Notes under the pieces: model-generated
What the model saw: only the letters and a program-made list of their open reading frames with translations
Told to the model about the DNA's origin: nothing
Databases searched by the model: none
Translations under genes and position numbers: made by a program
Source of the DNA: Croceibacterium_A sp044506885
GTDB lineage: Bacteria; Pseudomonadota; Alphaproteobacteria; Sphingomonadales; Sphingomonadaceae
Direction of reading: 5' to 3'
Length of the DNA: 64,000 nt
Assembly: GCA_044506885.1 (NCBI GenBank)
Contig: JBIQKC010000002.1
Span: 62,001-126,000, forward strand
In this document: piece after piece, positions 7,641 through 15,773 of the stretch
Position numbering within the stretch: the first letter of the stretch is position 1
Layout of the letters: each line of letters starts with the position of its first letter

Positions 7641-8990
7641 CTATTCCGGCAACAGGTCGGGCGGGGCCCTTCCGCTCACCGGGTTGCGGTAATGGAACCA
7701 TAGCCGGCCGATCGCGGGGAAGGGCGGGAAAGCGCGCCCTTCGAGCGGCCGGTCGGGCGGCATTTCCGCGAGCAGCCGGTCGGGCGTGCGCGACAGGCGC
7801 TCGCCGGCCCCTTCCTCCACCCGCGCCCATCCCCTGGAATAATCGGGGGTGCGCCAGATGTGGTCGATGTCGTCGAGCTCGAAGCGCCAGATGCCGTCTT
7901 CGAGCACCAGCCGGTCCTCGTACATGCCGCCGGTCATCGAACCTTCGCCCGCGCGGCTGCTGTTGAATTGCAGCAGGCGGGTGCGCAGCTTCGCCGTGCG
8001 GCCGTCGCCGGCGACGTGGATCACCGGCTGGATGCGCAAGTGCAGCGGAATGCCGGAACGGGGGCGGCGCATCGGCCCGTTGCGCGCAAACTGCATCCGC
8101 CAGATCCGGTCCCGCCCGCGATAGTAGCCGGCGGATGGCGACTTGCGCCAGCCGTCGCGCGCGAACAGCCGGCTCAGCTCGTACCATAGCGAATCGTTGA
8201 GATAGTTGCCGATCGAGCTGGAGATATTCTCGATCGCGTCGAAGGCGCCGGCGCGCGCCAGCGCGCGTTCGGCAGCCGCGAGGTCGCTCTCGTCGGGCGC
8301 GCTCGCATCGCCGGCGAACGGATGGGCAACCGGCTCCAGCCCGGTCGGATAGCGCACCGCAGCGCCCGTCGCCGGGTTGGAGCCGAACGCCGCGATCCGG
8401 CGCGTAGCCGTTTCCGCGTTCGGCGCGCCGGCGTCCCAGCCTCGATAGTAATCGGCCTTCATTTCAGGGTAGAGGCGCATTTCGGCGATCGTCCACACGC
8501 CGTCCGCGCGCCGGACGAAGCGGTTGTCGAAGGTCGTCAGCGTCCAGAACGCCTCGCCGCCGTTCATGCCGGTCATTCCCAGTTCCAGCCCACGCGCCCG
8601 CGCTTCGGCCCCCGATTCTGCGACCTCGACGGTCGTGTCGAGCTGCGGATGGTCGAACAGCTCGCCATGGCGCAGGCCCGCCGGCCCCTGGCGTTCGAGC
8701 GCGCGGCGGATCGCCGGTTTGCCCACGAAGCGTCCGACGCCCTCGATCGTCAGCACCCCGTCGGGCGCGAACAGATCCGCGAACAGGCCGGCCATTTCGC
8801 TCCACAGGCCGAATTGCGCATAGTGGGACCAGGCGCGCTGCAAATCCTTGACCGCGCGCAGCGATTCCAGGCGCGTCACGTCTCGCGCCAGTTCGTCGAC
8901 GCCGTCGGCCGCTCGTTGCGCGGCGCTGGCGTGCGGCGTCGCCAGCATCAGCAGGCAGGCGAGGATTCCCATCAGTGCGCGCACCGTCAT
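7641..8990 (-). CDS. exported protein with two SnoaL-like (NTF2-fold) domains
   Basis: The protein has 449 aa. A signal peptide covers about residues 1-24 (ILACLLMLATPHASAAQ). Two NTF2/SnoaL-like regions follow. The first includes LARDVTRLESLRAVKDLQRA and LWSEMAGLFADLFAPDGVL. The second has a parallel pattern, YLNDSLWYELSRLFARDGW, and ends with EDGIWRFELDDIDHIWRTPD. Such folds include dehydratases, isomerases and steroid or bile-acid-type enzymes, but many are uncharacterised. Export of a doubled SnoaL protein is unusual. Its position near SDR, IclR and MFS genes suggests catabolism of a cyclic substrate, which is inference. Confidence 0.82.
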   Translation of the reverse strand: MTVRALMGILACLLMLATPHASAAQRAADGVDELARDVTRLESLRAVKDLQRAWSHYAQFGLWSEMAGLFADLFAPDGVLTIEGVGRFVGKPAIRRALERQGPAGLRHGELFDHPQLDTTVEVAESGAEARARGLELGMTGMNGGEAFWTLTTFDNRFVRRADGVWTIAEMRLYPEMKADYYRGWDAGAPNAETATRRIAAFGSNPATGAAVRYPTGLEPVAHPFAGDASAPDESDLAAAERALARAGAFDAIENISSSIGNYLNDSLWYELSRLFARDGWRKSPSAGYYRGRDRIWRMQFARNGPMRRPRSGIPLHLRIQPVIHVAGDGRTAKLRTRLLQFNSSRAGEGSMTGGMYEDRLVLEDGIWRFELDDIDHIWRTPDYSRGWARVEEGAGERLSRTPDRLLAEMPPDRPLEGRAFPPFPAIGRLWFHYRNPVSGRAPPDLLPE

Positions 8991-9121
8991 CGTGTTTCGC
9001 CCCGGCTTCCGATCGTCGATGTCGGAAATGTGCGATCCGCACGCGCGGCGCGCGACGACTTTCACGGCGCTTTCTGCCTCGCGGAAATCGGTGGCGGGTG
9101 ACGGGCCGAAACCGGGGGTAA

Positions 9122-9197
9122 TGGTGCCCAGGGGCGGAATCGAACCACCGACACTGCGATTTTCAGTCGCATGCTCTACCAACTGAGCTACCTGGGC
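9122..9197 (-). tRNA. tRNA-Phe (GAA)
   Basis: Read on the minus strand, the gene begins GCCCAGGTAGCTCAGTTGG and its anticodon loop reads CTGAAAA, giving anticodon GAA (Phe). The T-arm GGTTCGATTCC and an acceptor stem pairing GCCCAGG with CCTGGGC are intact. The CCA end is encoded at 9122-9124. Total length with CCA is 76 nt. Confidence 0.97.
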
Positions 9198-9308
9198 AGG
9201 CGCCGGACGCGGCCCGGATGGGCGGTCCGCCGGTTGGAGCGAGCGCCTATGACGAAGGGGGGGGCGCTTGGCAAGGGGGTTCGGCCGCTCCCGCAAGCGG
9301 GCGGGCGG

Positions 9309-9473
9309 TCAATCCTCGCGGACCACGTCTTCCGGATCGGCCGGCGGGCCGGGAACCGCGTAGCCTTCGTTGAACCAGCGCGCGAGGTCGCGGTCGCGGC
9401 AGCGCGCGGAACAGAACGGGGTGAATTGCTTGCGGCGCGGCTTCTTGCAGATCGGGCAGGGGCGGGTGGTCAT
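9309..9473 (-). CDS. yacG: zinc-binding protein, DNA gyrase inhibitor YacG
   Basis: The protein has 54 aa. Four cysteines form a treble-clef zinc site: CPICKK near residue 6 and FCSARCRDRDLARWFNE downstream. The short acidic tail ends PEDVVRED. YacG in E. coli binds GyrB and inhibits gyrase. The ATG overlaps the stop codon of the upstream RNase-like gene (ATGA), so translation is probably coupled. It is the last gene of the infA-maf-RNase-yacG block. Confidence 0.93.
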   Translation of the reverse strand: MTTRPCPICKKPRRKQFTPFCSARCRDRDLARWFNEGYAVPGPPADPEDVVRED

Positions 9474-10429
9474 CGCGCTACGAGTTGGGCCTGCGGAGCC
9501 TCGATGGCAAGGGCAGACCGCGCCTCCCAGCGCACTTCGCGGCCCGTCCGGCGGGCCAGTTCCGCCATCCATTCGGGCTCGATCTGCGCCTCCAGCGCGG
9601 GGTGCCCGGAAAGCAGCATTGCTCCGGCGCCCTCGAGCCTTTCCGCGCGGCGCAGCAGCAGGCGAGCGGCTAGGGCCGCGCGCTGGAATGCGGCGCGGTG
9701 GAGCAGCGAGGGGCGTTCGAGCCGGGCCACCAGCTGGACGAAGCCGAACCCGTTCATCGCGGTGCGTTCGTGCGGCCAGTCCGCAAGCGCGTCGGCCAGC
9801 GCTTCGTCCACGGCGCGGCGGTCGGCCTTGTCGGGCAAGGTGGGGAAATCGACCCCGATAGAGCCGCCGGCGTCGAACCGCCTGAGCGCCCCGGCCAGCG
9901 GCGCGATGGCCGCCTGCGCGAGCGCGCGGGGGGCGAGAACGCCGTCGATGTCGACCAGCAGCATCGCCGGCGTGGGACCGAAGACGAGACTGCCGCCGGC
10001 AAACGCGACTTCGCCGGCGAAAGCCTCCGCCACCAGTTCGTCCCAGTCGATGCCTGCGGGGAACCGGCGCGCCGGACGGACGCCGCAGAGTTCGGCCAGC
10101 GTCGGCGCGGGGCGCGGCGGAGCGTCGGTCGGCCGCGTTCGCGCCAGCTTGCGGCGGCCGTGTTCGGCAAGCGCGGGGCGGATGACTTCGACGCGCAGCA
10201 CGGCGCCCTCGCCGGCGGACGCGGGCAGGTTCTCCACCAGCGCGTCTTCGCCCGTGGCGAAACGAACGATCCCGCGCGGGCTGCCTCCGACGCGCTGCGC
10301 AAGGGTCGCGTCCGCCACCAGCCCCGCCGCCAGTTCGCCCGGCCAGGCGACGCGCGCGGCCGCGATCCGTTCGCCGTCGAGCAGGATCGCGCGATGCTCG
10401 CCAATTCCTTCCTCGACCAGCCAGGTCAT
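9470..10429 (-). CDS. ribonuclease E/G-family domain protein
   Basis: The protein has 319 aa, well short of full RNase E or G. It retains the RNase E/G-like central part: FPAGIDWDELVAEAFAGEV, then PTPAMLLVDIDGVLAPRALA and GGSIGVDFPTL, which carry the Asp residues of the catalytic fold. No S1 domain or zinc-link cysteines are visible. In sphingomonads a gene of this type sits between maf and yacG, as here. It may act on RNA ends, but its activity is unproven. The ATG at 10427-10429 follows AAGGGAT. Confidence 0.83.
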   Translation of the reverse strand: MTWLVEEGIGEHRAILLDGERIAAARVAWPGELAAGLVADATLAQRVGGSPRGIVRFATGEDALVENLPASAGEGAVLRVEVIRPALAEHGRRKLARTRPTDAPPRPAPTLAELCGVRPARRFPAGIDWDELVAEAFAGEVAFAGGSLVFGPTPAMLLVDIDGVLAPRALAQAAIAPLAGALRRFDAGGSIGVDFPTLPDKADRRAVDEALADALADWPHERTAMNGFGFVQLVARLERPSLLHRAAFQRAALAARLLLRRAERLEGAGAMLLSGHPALEAQIEPEWMAELARRTGREVRWEARSALAIEAPQAQLVAR

Positions 10430-10501
10430 GCGATCCCTTCGCGCTTGCGGAGGATGCCTGTGCGTGGAGTGGGCACGCCCGCTCCGTCCGCTTTGCGGAC
10501 A

Positions 10502-10523
10502 CCTCCCCCGCAGGCGGGGGAGG
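10502..10523. repeat. short perfect palindrome, CCTCCCCCGC type
   Basis: A 10-bp perfect stem (CCTCCCCCGC with GCGGGGGAGG) around two bases lies between maf and the RNase-like gene. It is nearly identical to the 3084-3105 copy, which favours a dispersed repeat over a gene-specific terminator. No T-run follows. Confidence 0.6.
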
Positions 10524-10534
10524 ATGAGGCTTGC

Positions 10535-11107
10535 CTAAACATCGAACCCCGCGCCTTTGAGCAGCGCCCGCGTCTCGAACAGCGGCAGGCCGACGACGCC
10601 CGAATGGCTGCCGGCGATCCACGCCACCAGCCCTTCGGCGCTGCCCTGGATGGCGTAGCCGCCTGCCTTGCCGCGCCATTCGCCGCCGGCGAGATAGGCG
10701 CGGATTTCCTCCTCGGAGAGTCGCTTGAAGCGCACCTGCGTTTCGCTCAGCCGTTCGCGCAGCAGGCCGTCCGGGCCGAGCAGGGCCACGGCCGAAAGCA
10801 CGCGGTGGCGGCGGCCCGAGAGCAGCTCGAGACAGCGGCGCGCGGTCGCCTCGTCCTCGGCCTTGGGCAGGATGCGGCGGCCGGCCGCGACGACGGTGTC
10901 GCCGGCCAGAACATACGCGGAAGGGCAGGCGGCCGCGAGCGCCTTCTCGCGCGCCATACGGCGGGCGTAATCGCGCGGCGGCTCGGCCTTCAACGGGGTT
11001 TCGTCGATGTCGGCTGGGACCACGCGCGCCGGCTCGATACCCAGCCGCGCGATCAGTTCGCGCCTGCGCGGGCTGGCCGATGCGAGGACAAGGGACGGGG
11101 CCTGCAC
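10535..11107 (-). CDS. maf: Maf-family nucleoside triphosphate pyrophosphatase
   Basis: The protein has 190 aa. It opens with the Maf phosphate-binding motif LASASPRRRELIARLG and carries AGDTVVAAGRRIL, then the family signature RGKAGGYAIQG. Maf proteins hydrolyse non-canonical or modified nucleoside triphosphates to monophosphates. I chose the GTG at 11105-11107, just after the infA stop, because the frame upstream of it overlaps infA. It sits between infA and the RNase-like gene in the conserved block. Confidence 0.93.
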   Translation of the reverse strand: MQAPSLVLASASPRRRELIARLGIEPARVVPADIDETPLKAEPPRDYARRMAREKALAAACPSAYVLAGDTVVAAGRRILPKAEDEATARRCLELLSGRRHRVLSAVALLGPDGLLRERLSETQVRFKRLSEEEIRAYLAGGEWRGKAGGYAIQGSAEGLVAWIAGSHSGVVGLPLFETRALLKGAGFDV

Positions 11108-11118
11108 GCCCGCCGCGC

Positions 11119-11364
11119 TTACTGCGGGCCCGGACCGCCCCGGCCGGGCATGAAGCGATAGGTGATGCGGGCCTTGGTCAGGTCGTAGGGCGTCAGTTCG
11201 CACAACACTTCGTCGCCCACCAGCACGCGGATGCGGTTCTTGCGCATCCGCCCGGCGGTATGGCCCAGCACTTCATGGCCGTTTTCAAGCTCTACCCGGA
11301 ACATCGCGTTGGGCAGCAGTTCCACCACCTTGCCGCGCATTTCGAGGAGTTCTTCTTTGGCCAT
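11119..11364 (-). CDS. infA: translation initiation factor IF-1
   Basis: The protein has 81 aa, a single S1-like OB fold. It has the hallmark RMRKNRIRVLVGDEV and ITYRF segments of IF-1, with a short Gly/Pro-rich tail beyond the usual ~72 residues. IF-1 binds the 30S A site during initiation together with IF-2 and IF-3. The start has a clear ribosome-binding site (AAGGAACTGC before ATG). It heads the infA-maf-RNase-yacG operon and is divergent from the TonB receptor gene. Confidence 0.98.
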   Translation of the reverse strand: MAKEELLEMRGKVVELLPNAMFRVELENGHEVLGHTAGRMRKNRIRVLVGDEVLCELTPYDLTKARITYRFMPGRGGPGPQ

Positions 11365-11598
11365 GCAGTTCCTTAACCCGTTTGCCAGAGTTCGTTCAGG
11401 CGGCGGCCCATAGACCCGCCGGTGCGAAAAGGGAAGCCTGCGGCGTCGAGCCGCCCGCAGACCGATTCGTTAACCGAACCCGAGCCAGAGCCCGCGACAG
11501 CTGCGACACTTTATTACCCTTCGCGTCTTTGCTTCGTTTTGGGCCCGCAGCATAGGCGCGCCTTGGGACACAGCGGCGATATTCGAGGAAGAGCAGAT

Positions 11599-14500
11599 TT
11601 GAAACTGACCCCCGCCACAAGTCTCGCCGCGCTTGCCGTGGCGCTTGCCGCTTCCGCGGTGTCGCCCGCTTGGGCGCAGGATGTTCTCGCGCAATCCACG
11701 CCGCCCGCGAACGACGGTGGGATGGACGACGATCCGACTGCTGGCGAGGAGATCGTGGTCCTTGCGGAGCGGCTGTACGGGCAACTCGATACGCCGCAGC
11801 CGCCGGTGCTGGAACTGAATGCGGAGGATATCGCCGCCTATGGCTCGGGCTCGATCGCCGATCTCATCGACGCGCTCGGCCCGCAGACCGGCGGCGGCAG
11901 CGGCCGTGGCGGCGGGTTTCCGGCGATCCTGGTGAACGGCGTGCGCATCTCCAGCTTCCGCGAGATGCGTTCCTATCCGCCCGAAGCGATCGAAAAGGTC
12001 GAAGTGTTTCCCGAGGACGTGGCCCAGCGTTACGGTTTTTCCGCCGACCAGCGCGTGATCAACATCGTGCTGAAGCGCAACTATTCGAGCCGCGAGATCG
12101 AGCTTGAATACGGGCAGCCGTGGGACGGCGGCAATTCGACCAAGGAAGCCGAGGCGACCTATCTCCAGCTCATCGGGGATTCGCGCCTCAACCTGAATCT
12201 CAGCGTCGAGGGGACAAGCCTGCTGACCGAGGCGGAACGCGGCGTGATCCAGACGACCGTGCCCGATCTCGCGACCGACCCCGATCCGGCGCTTTATCGC
12301 AGCCTGGCCAGCGATTCGACCTCGTACGAGGCGACCGGAAACTTCACCACCAGGCTGGGCGACGGCCCGACCTCGCTGAGCCTCAACGCGACCTTCGAAC
12401 GCGACGACAGCCTGCGCCTGCAAGGGCTCGATACCGTGGTCCTGTCGGACGGAACCGACAGCGTGCTGAGGACGTTCGGCGCGGACGATCCGCTGACGGT
12501 CGATTCCCGCACCAGCACTTATGCGCTCGGCAGCACGCTCAATTCCTCGATCGGCGACTGGCAGATCACCGGCACGGTGGACGCCAACCGGGCGGATTCG
12601 CGCAGCGTGATCGATCGGCGCGCGGATACCAGCGCGCTCGTGGCCGCCGCGGCGGACGGGTCGCTGGCGCTCGATGCGGATCTCGATCCGCTGGTGGCCG
12701 ACGCGGGATTCGATGTCTCCGAAAGCACCACCGACACCGCGCGCGGCCTCGTGACCGCGGTCGGCCGCCCGATCTGGCTTCCAGCGGGCGAAGTCTCCGT
12801 GACGTTCGACGCCGGATACGACTGGACCGGCATCCGCAGCGAGGACACCCGCAATCCGGGCCTCGAAACGCGCCTCAAGCGCGGCAACCTCTCGACGGGC
12901 GTCAATATCGGCGTGCCCATCGCCAGCCGCCGCGAAGGCCACTGGGCCGCTATCGGCGACCTCAACCTCAGCGCATCGGCGGGCATCGACGAACTGTCGG
13001 ATTTCGGCACGCTTACCGACTGGTCGGCCGGGTTGAACTGGGGGCCGTTCGAAACCCTCAATTTCACCGTCAACTACACCGTTCGCGATGCGGCGCCGTC
13101 GCTCGGGCAGCTCGGCAATCCCGAGATCAGCACGCCGAACGTGCCGGTGTTCGACCTGTCGACCGGCGAGACCGTGCTGGCGACGATCGTCACCGGCGGC
13201 AATCCGTTCCTGCCGGCGCAGAAACAGCGCGACTGGCGCATCGGGCTCAATTGGGAACTGCCCGAAGTGCCGTTCCTCCAGCAGGGCCGCGTGAACGTCG
13301 AATACTTCAACAACCGCTCCGACGACGTGGCTACCGGCTTCCCGCTGCTGACCCCGACGATCGAGGCGGCGTTCCCTGGCCGCGTGACGCGCGATCCGGT
13401 GAGCGGCATGATCACCGAGATCGACCAGCGGCCGGTGACTTTCGCGCAGCAGAAATCGCAGCGCGTGCGGGTCGGCATCAACCTGTCGGGCCCGTTCGGC
13501 AAGGCGCGCCCGGATGCGGGGCAGCAGAACAACAACCCGATGGCCGCCGTATTCCGCGCGGCCGGCGGACCGCAGGGACAGGGCGGCGCGCCGGGGCAGG
13601 CCGGCGGCCCGCCCGCCGGCGGACAGTTCGATCCGTCGCAGTTCCAGGCGATGCGCGATCGGTTCTGCGCCACGCCCGAAGGCGAGACCCCGGACGTCTC
13701 GGCGCTGCCGCCGATGATGCAGGACCGGCTGCGCGGCGAGGACGGGCAGATCGATCCCGAGCGCCTGAAGGAAATGCGCACCCGCATGTGCAGCGGCGAC
13801 GGTCCGCCGCAGGGCGGGCTGTTCAACCCCGAGCAGTTCCAGCAGATCCGCCAGAGCCTGTGCGGCGGCCCTGCCGATCAGGCGCCGGACCTGACCGGCC
13901 TGCCCGAGGAATTCCTCCAGCGCCTGCGCGGGCCCGACGGGCAGATCGACCAGGCGCGGCTCGACGAACTGCGCACACGCATTTGCGCCATGCCCGCCGG
14001 TCCGGAAGGACAGGGGCAAGGGCGGCGGAGCGGTCAGGGCAACGAGGGCGGCGGCTTCGCCGGCGGCCCGCCTCCGGCTGGACCCGGCGGACCCGGTGGA
14101 CCGGGGGGCGGATTCCGCGGTCCCGGCGGACCGGGAGGCAGCGCGGACGGGCGCGGGCGCTGGTTCGTGAACTTCAACTACACCTACGAGATCGAGAACG
14201 AGGTGCTGGTCGCCCCCGGCGGCCCGGTGCTCGACCTGCTCGACGGCGACGCCACTTCGGGAGGCGGGCAGCCGCGCCACTCGCTGTTCTTCAACGGCGG
14301 CCTGTTCTACGGCGGCTTTGGATCGTTCCTCAACGTCCGCTACAGCGGCAGTTCGCGGGTGGACGGCTCCGGCCTGCCGGGCAGCACGGACCTGTTCTTT
14401 GACGACTACGCGACCGTGAACTGGCGCGTCTTCGCCGATCTCAACCAGCGCACAAGGCTGATCGAACAGGTTCCGCTGCTGGAAAACACGCGCATCACAT

Positions 14501-14634
14501 TCTCCGTCGACAACCTGTTCGATGCCCGGCAAACGGTCACCGACAGCGCCGGCCAGGTGCCGCTGCGCTATCAGCCGTTCCTGATCGATCCGGTGGGCCG
14601 CAAGTTCGAGATTGAGCTGCGCAAACTGTTCTGA
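11599..14634 (+). CDS. TonB-dependent receptor with a Cys-bearing repeat insert
   Basis: The protein has 1011 aa. A TTG start at 11599, preceded by GAGGAAGAG, gives a proper signal peptide ending AWA-QD. A plug domain follows (GSIADLIDALGPQTGG, ILVNGVRI, QRVINIVLKRNY), then a beta-barrel ending KFEIELRKLF, with terminal Phe as outer-membrane barrels require. No TonB box is clear and no ligand can be named. Residues about 677-734 and 742-800 hold two copies of a ~58-aa repeat, each with two Cys, followed by a Gly/Pro-rich stretch, all inserted in the barrel region. It converges with the MipZ-like gene, seven bases away. Confidence 0.9.
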   Translation: MKLTPATSLAALAVALAASAVSPAWAQDVLAQSTPPANDGGMDDDPTAGEEIVVLAERLYGQLDTPQPPVLELNAEDIAAYGSGSIADLIDALGPQTGGGSGRGGGFPAILVNGVRISSFREMRSYPPEAIEKVEVFPEDVAQRYGFSADQRVINIVLKRNYSSREIELEYGQPWDGGNSTKEAEATYLQLIGDSRLNLNLSVEGTSLLTEAERGVIQTTVPDLATDPDPALYRSLASDSTSYEATGNFTTRLGDGPTSLSLNATFERDDSLRLQGLDTVVLSDGTDSVLRTFGADDPLTVDSRTSTYALGSTLNSSIGDWQITGTVDANRADSRSVIDRRADTSALVAAAADGSLALDADLDPLVADAGFDVSESTTDTARGLVTAVGRPIWLPAGEVSVTFDAGYDWTGIRSEDTRNPGLETRLKRGNLSTGVNIGVPIASRREGHWAAIGDLNLSASAGIDELSDFGTLTDWSAGLNWGPFETLNFTVNYTVRDAAPSLGQLGNPEISTPNVPVFDLSTGETVLATIVTGGNPFLPAQKQRDWRIGLNWELPEVPFLQQGRVNVEYFNNRSDDVATGFPLLTPTIEAAFPGRVTRDPVSGMITEIDQRPVTFAQQKSQRVRVGINLSGPFGKARPDAGQQNNNPMAAVFRAAGGPQGQGGAPGQAGGPPAGGQFDPSQFQAMRDRFCATPEGETPDVSALPPMMQDRLRGEDGQIDPERLKEMRTRMCSGDGPPQGGLFNPEQFQQIRQSLCGGPADQAPDLTGLPEEFLQRLRGPDGQIDQARLDELRTRICAMPAGPEGQGQGRRSGQGNEGGGFAGGPPPAGPGGPGGPGGGFRGPGGPGGSADGRGRWFVNFNYTYEIENEVLVAPGGPVLDLLDGDATSGGGQPRHSLFFNGGLFYGGFGSFLNVRYSGSSRVDGSGLPGSTDLFFDDYATVNWRVFADLNQRTRLIEQVPLLENTRITFSVDNLFDARQTVTDSAGQVPLRYQPFLIDPVGRKFEIELRKLF
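13627..13998 (+). repeat. tandem 58-aa protein repeat inside the TonB receptor
   Basis: Unit A (13627-13800) and unit B (13822-13998) share the pattern F-[DN]-P-x-QF, a helix ending in FC or LC, then LRGxDGQID and a second helix ending RTRMC or RTRIC. Gly/Gln/Pro linkers lie on both sides. The units diverge at DNA level, so the duplication is not recent. Confidence 0.85.
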
Positions 14635-14641
14635 CGAGAGG

Positions 14642-15634
14642 TCAGCCCCCGCTGGCGCGGCTGGGCATCATCGCCGAGACGGCGTCGCGATAGGTCTTCG
14701 CGGCGCGTTCCGGCACCGGGGCGCTGGTCCTGACCGCCGGTGCGCGCACGCGCGGCCCAGCGGTCATGCTCGGCAGGCGCAGCGCCTCGATCAGCGCGCG
14801 CAGTTCGCGCATGTTGGTCGAGCGCGCCGACCCGAGGCCGGGGATCAGCCTGAGGTCGAACTGCGTCAGCCCGAACGGCAGCAGCTCGCGATACCCGACC
14901 CGTTCGGTCAGGCCCTCGATCGTGCGGAAGTCGAGGTTCCTCGCCATCGTCGCCAGGTGGGCGTCGACGGCTGAAATCATTCGCTGTTCGCAGTGGCGCA
15001 CGCGGTTCTTGGCCACGATCCAGTCGAACGCGGGCCTGCCGCGCGCGGCCAGCTCGGCGCGCAGCGCGACGACCACTTCGGCGAAAGGCCCCGCCTGGCC
15101 GAACTGGTGCGAAACGGGATTGATCTGGCCCAGCGCCGCGAGATCGGTCGGCGAACAGTTGATCGGGGTGACGACCGTATCGGCAAGCGCGATGGCGCGC
15201 CGCGCGGTCGGCGAATCCTGGCCCGCGAGATCGACGATGACGAATTCGCACCCGGCCCCGGCGCGCTCTATCTCCTGCAACAGCAGCGCGCCGCTCTGGT
15301 TCTCCAGCACCAGGTGGTTGGGCCGGGGCAGCGCCGCCTTGAGCGTGCGGGCGGTGCCGTCGCGCGCTTCGAGAAAGCGATGCAGCGAACGCTGCCGCCG
15401 ATCGCAATCGACCACCAGCACGCGCATGCCGAAATGCGACAGCGCCACCGCGCAATGGAAGGCGAGCGTGGACTTGCCGACGCCGCCCTTCTCGTTGGCG
15501 AAGACGATCACGTGGCCTTGCGGCTGCCGGCGGCGTTCGAGGTCGCGCACGACGACCGAGGGGTGCTCGTCGCGCGGCGGCTCGTCGTTCGCCGCTTCGC
15601 CGGCAATCCCGTTGTAACTGCCCGTCAGCGTCAT
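14642..15634 (-). CDS. mipZ: MipZ-like ParA-family ATPase
   Basis: The protein has 330 aa. The deviant Walker A motif NEKGGVGKSTLAFH lies at about residues 48-61, followed by VLVVDCDRRQRSLHRFLEAR, which matches the MipZ pattern rather than chromosomal ParA. Later DLAGQDSPTARRAIALADTV and the VAKNRVRHCEQRMI segment also fit. MipZ forms a gradient from the poles and keeps FtsZ from assembling away from midcell. The C-terminal ~40 residues are Pro/Ala/Arg-rich. There is no ParB gene next to it, as expected for MipZ. The gene is divergent from uvrC. Confidence 0.88.
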   Translation of the reverse strand: MTLTGSYNGIAGEAANDEPPRDEHPSVVVRDLERRRQPQGHVIVFANEKGGVGKSTLAFHCAVALSHFGMRVLVVDCDRRQRSLHRFLEARDGTARTLKAALPRPNHLVLENQSGALLLQEIERAGAGCEFVIVDLAGQDSPTARRAIALADTVVTPINCSPTDLAALGQINPVSHQFGQAGPFAEVVVALRAELAARGRPAFDWIVAKNRVRHCEQRMISAVDAHLATMARNLDFRTIEGLTERVGYRELLPFGLTQFDLRLIPGLGSARSTNMRELRALIEALRLPSMTAGPRVRAPAVRTSAPVPERAAKTYRDAVSAMMPSRASGG

Positions 15635-15773
15635 CGTTCACCCCCTGGGAACCGCGAATCGCCGGTAAATACCCTGTGGAAAGGTAGTGGATAAATTGCG
15701 ATTAACCAAGACGCCGCGCAGTCGGGGCGGCGCACGGGATGACGGGAGGGGCGCGACGCACTACGTCATCGCC

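Noticed and set aside
10502..10523. Maf terminator
   Set aside because: The same palindrome recurs elsewhere and lacks a T-run, so it is listed as a repeat.
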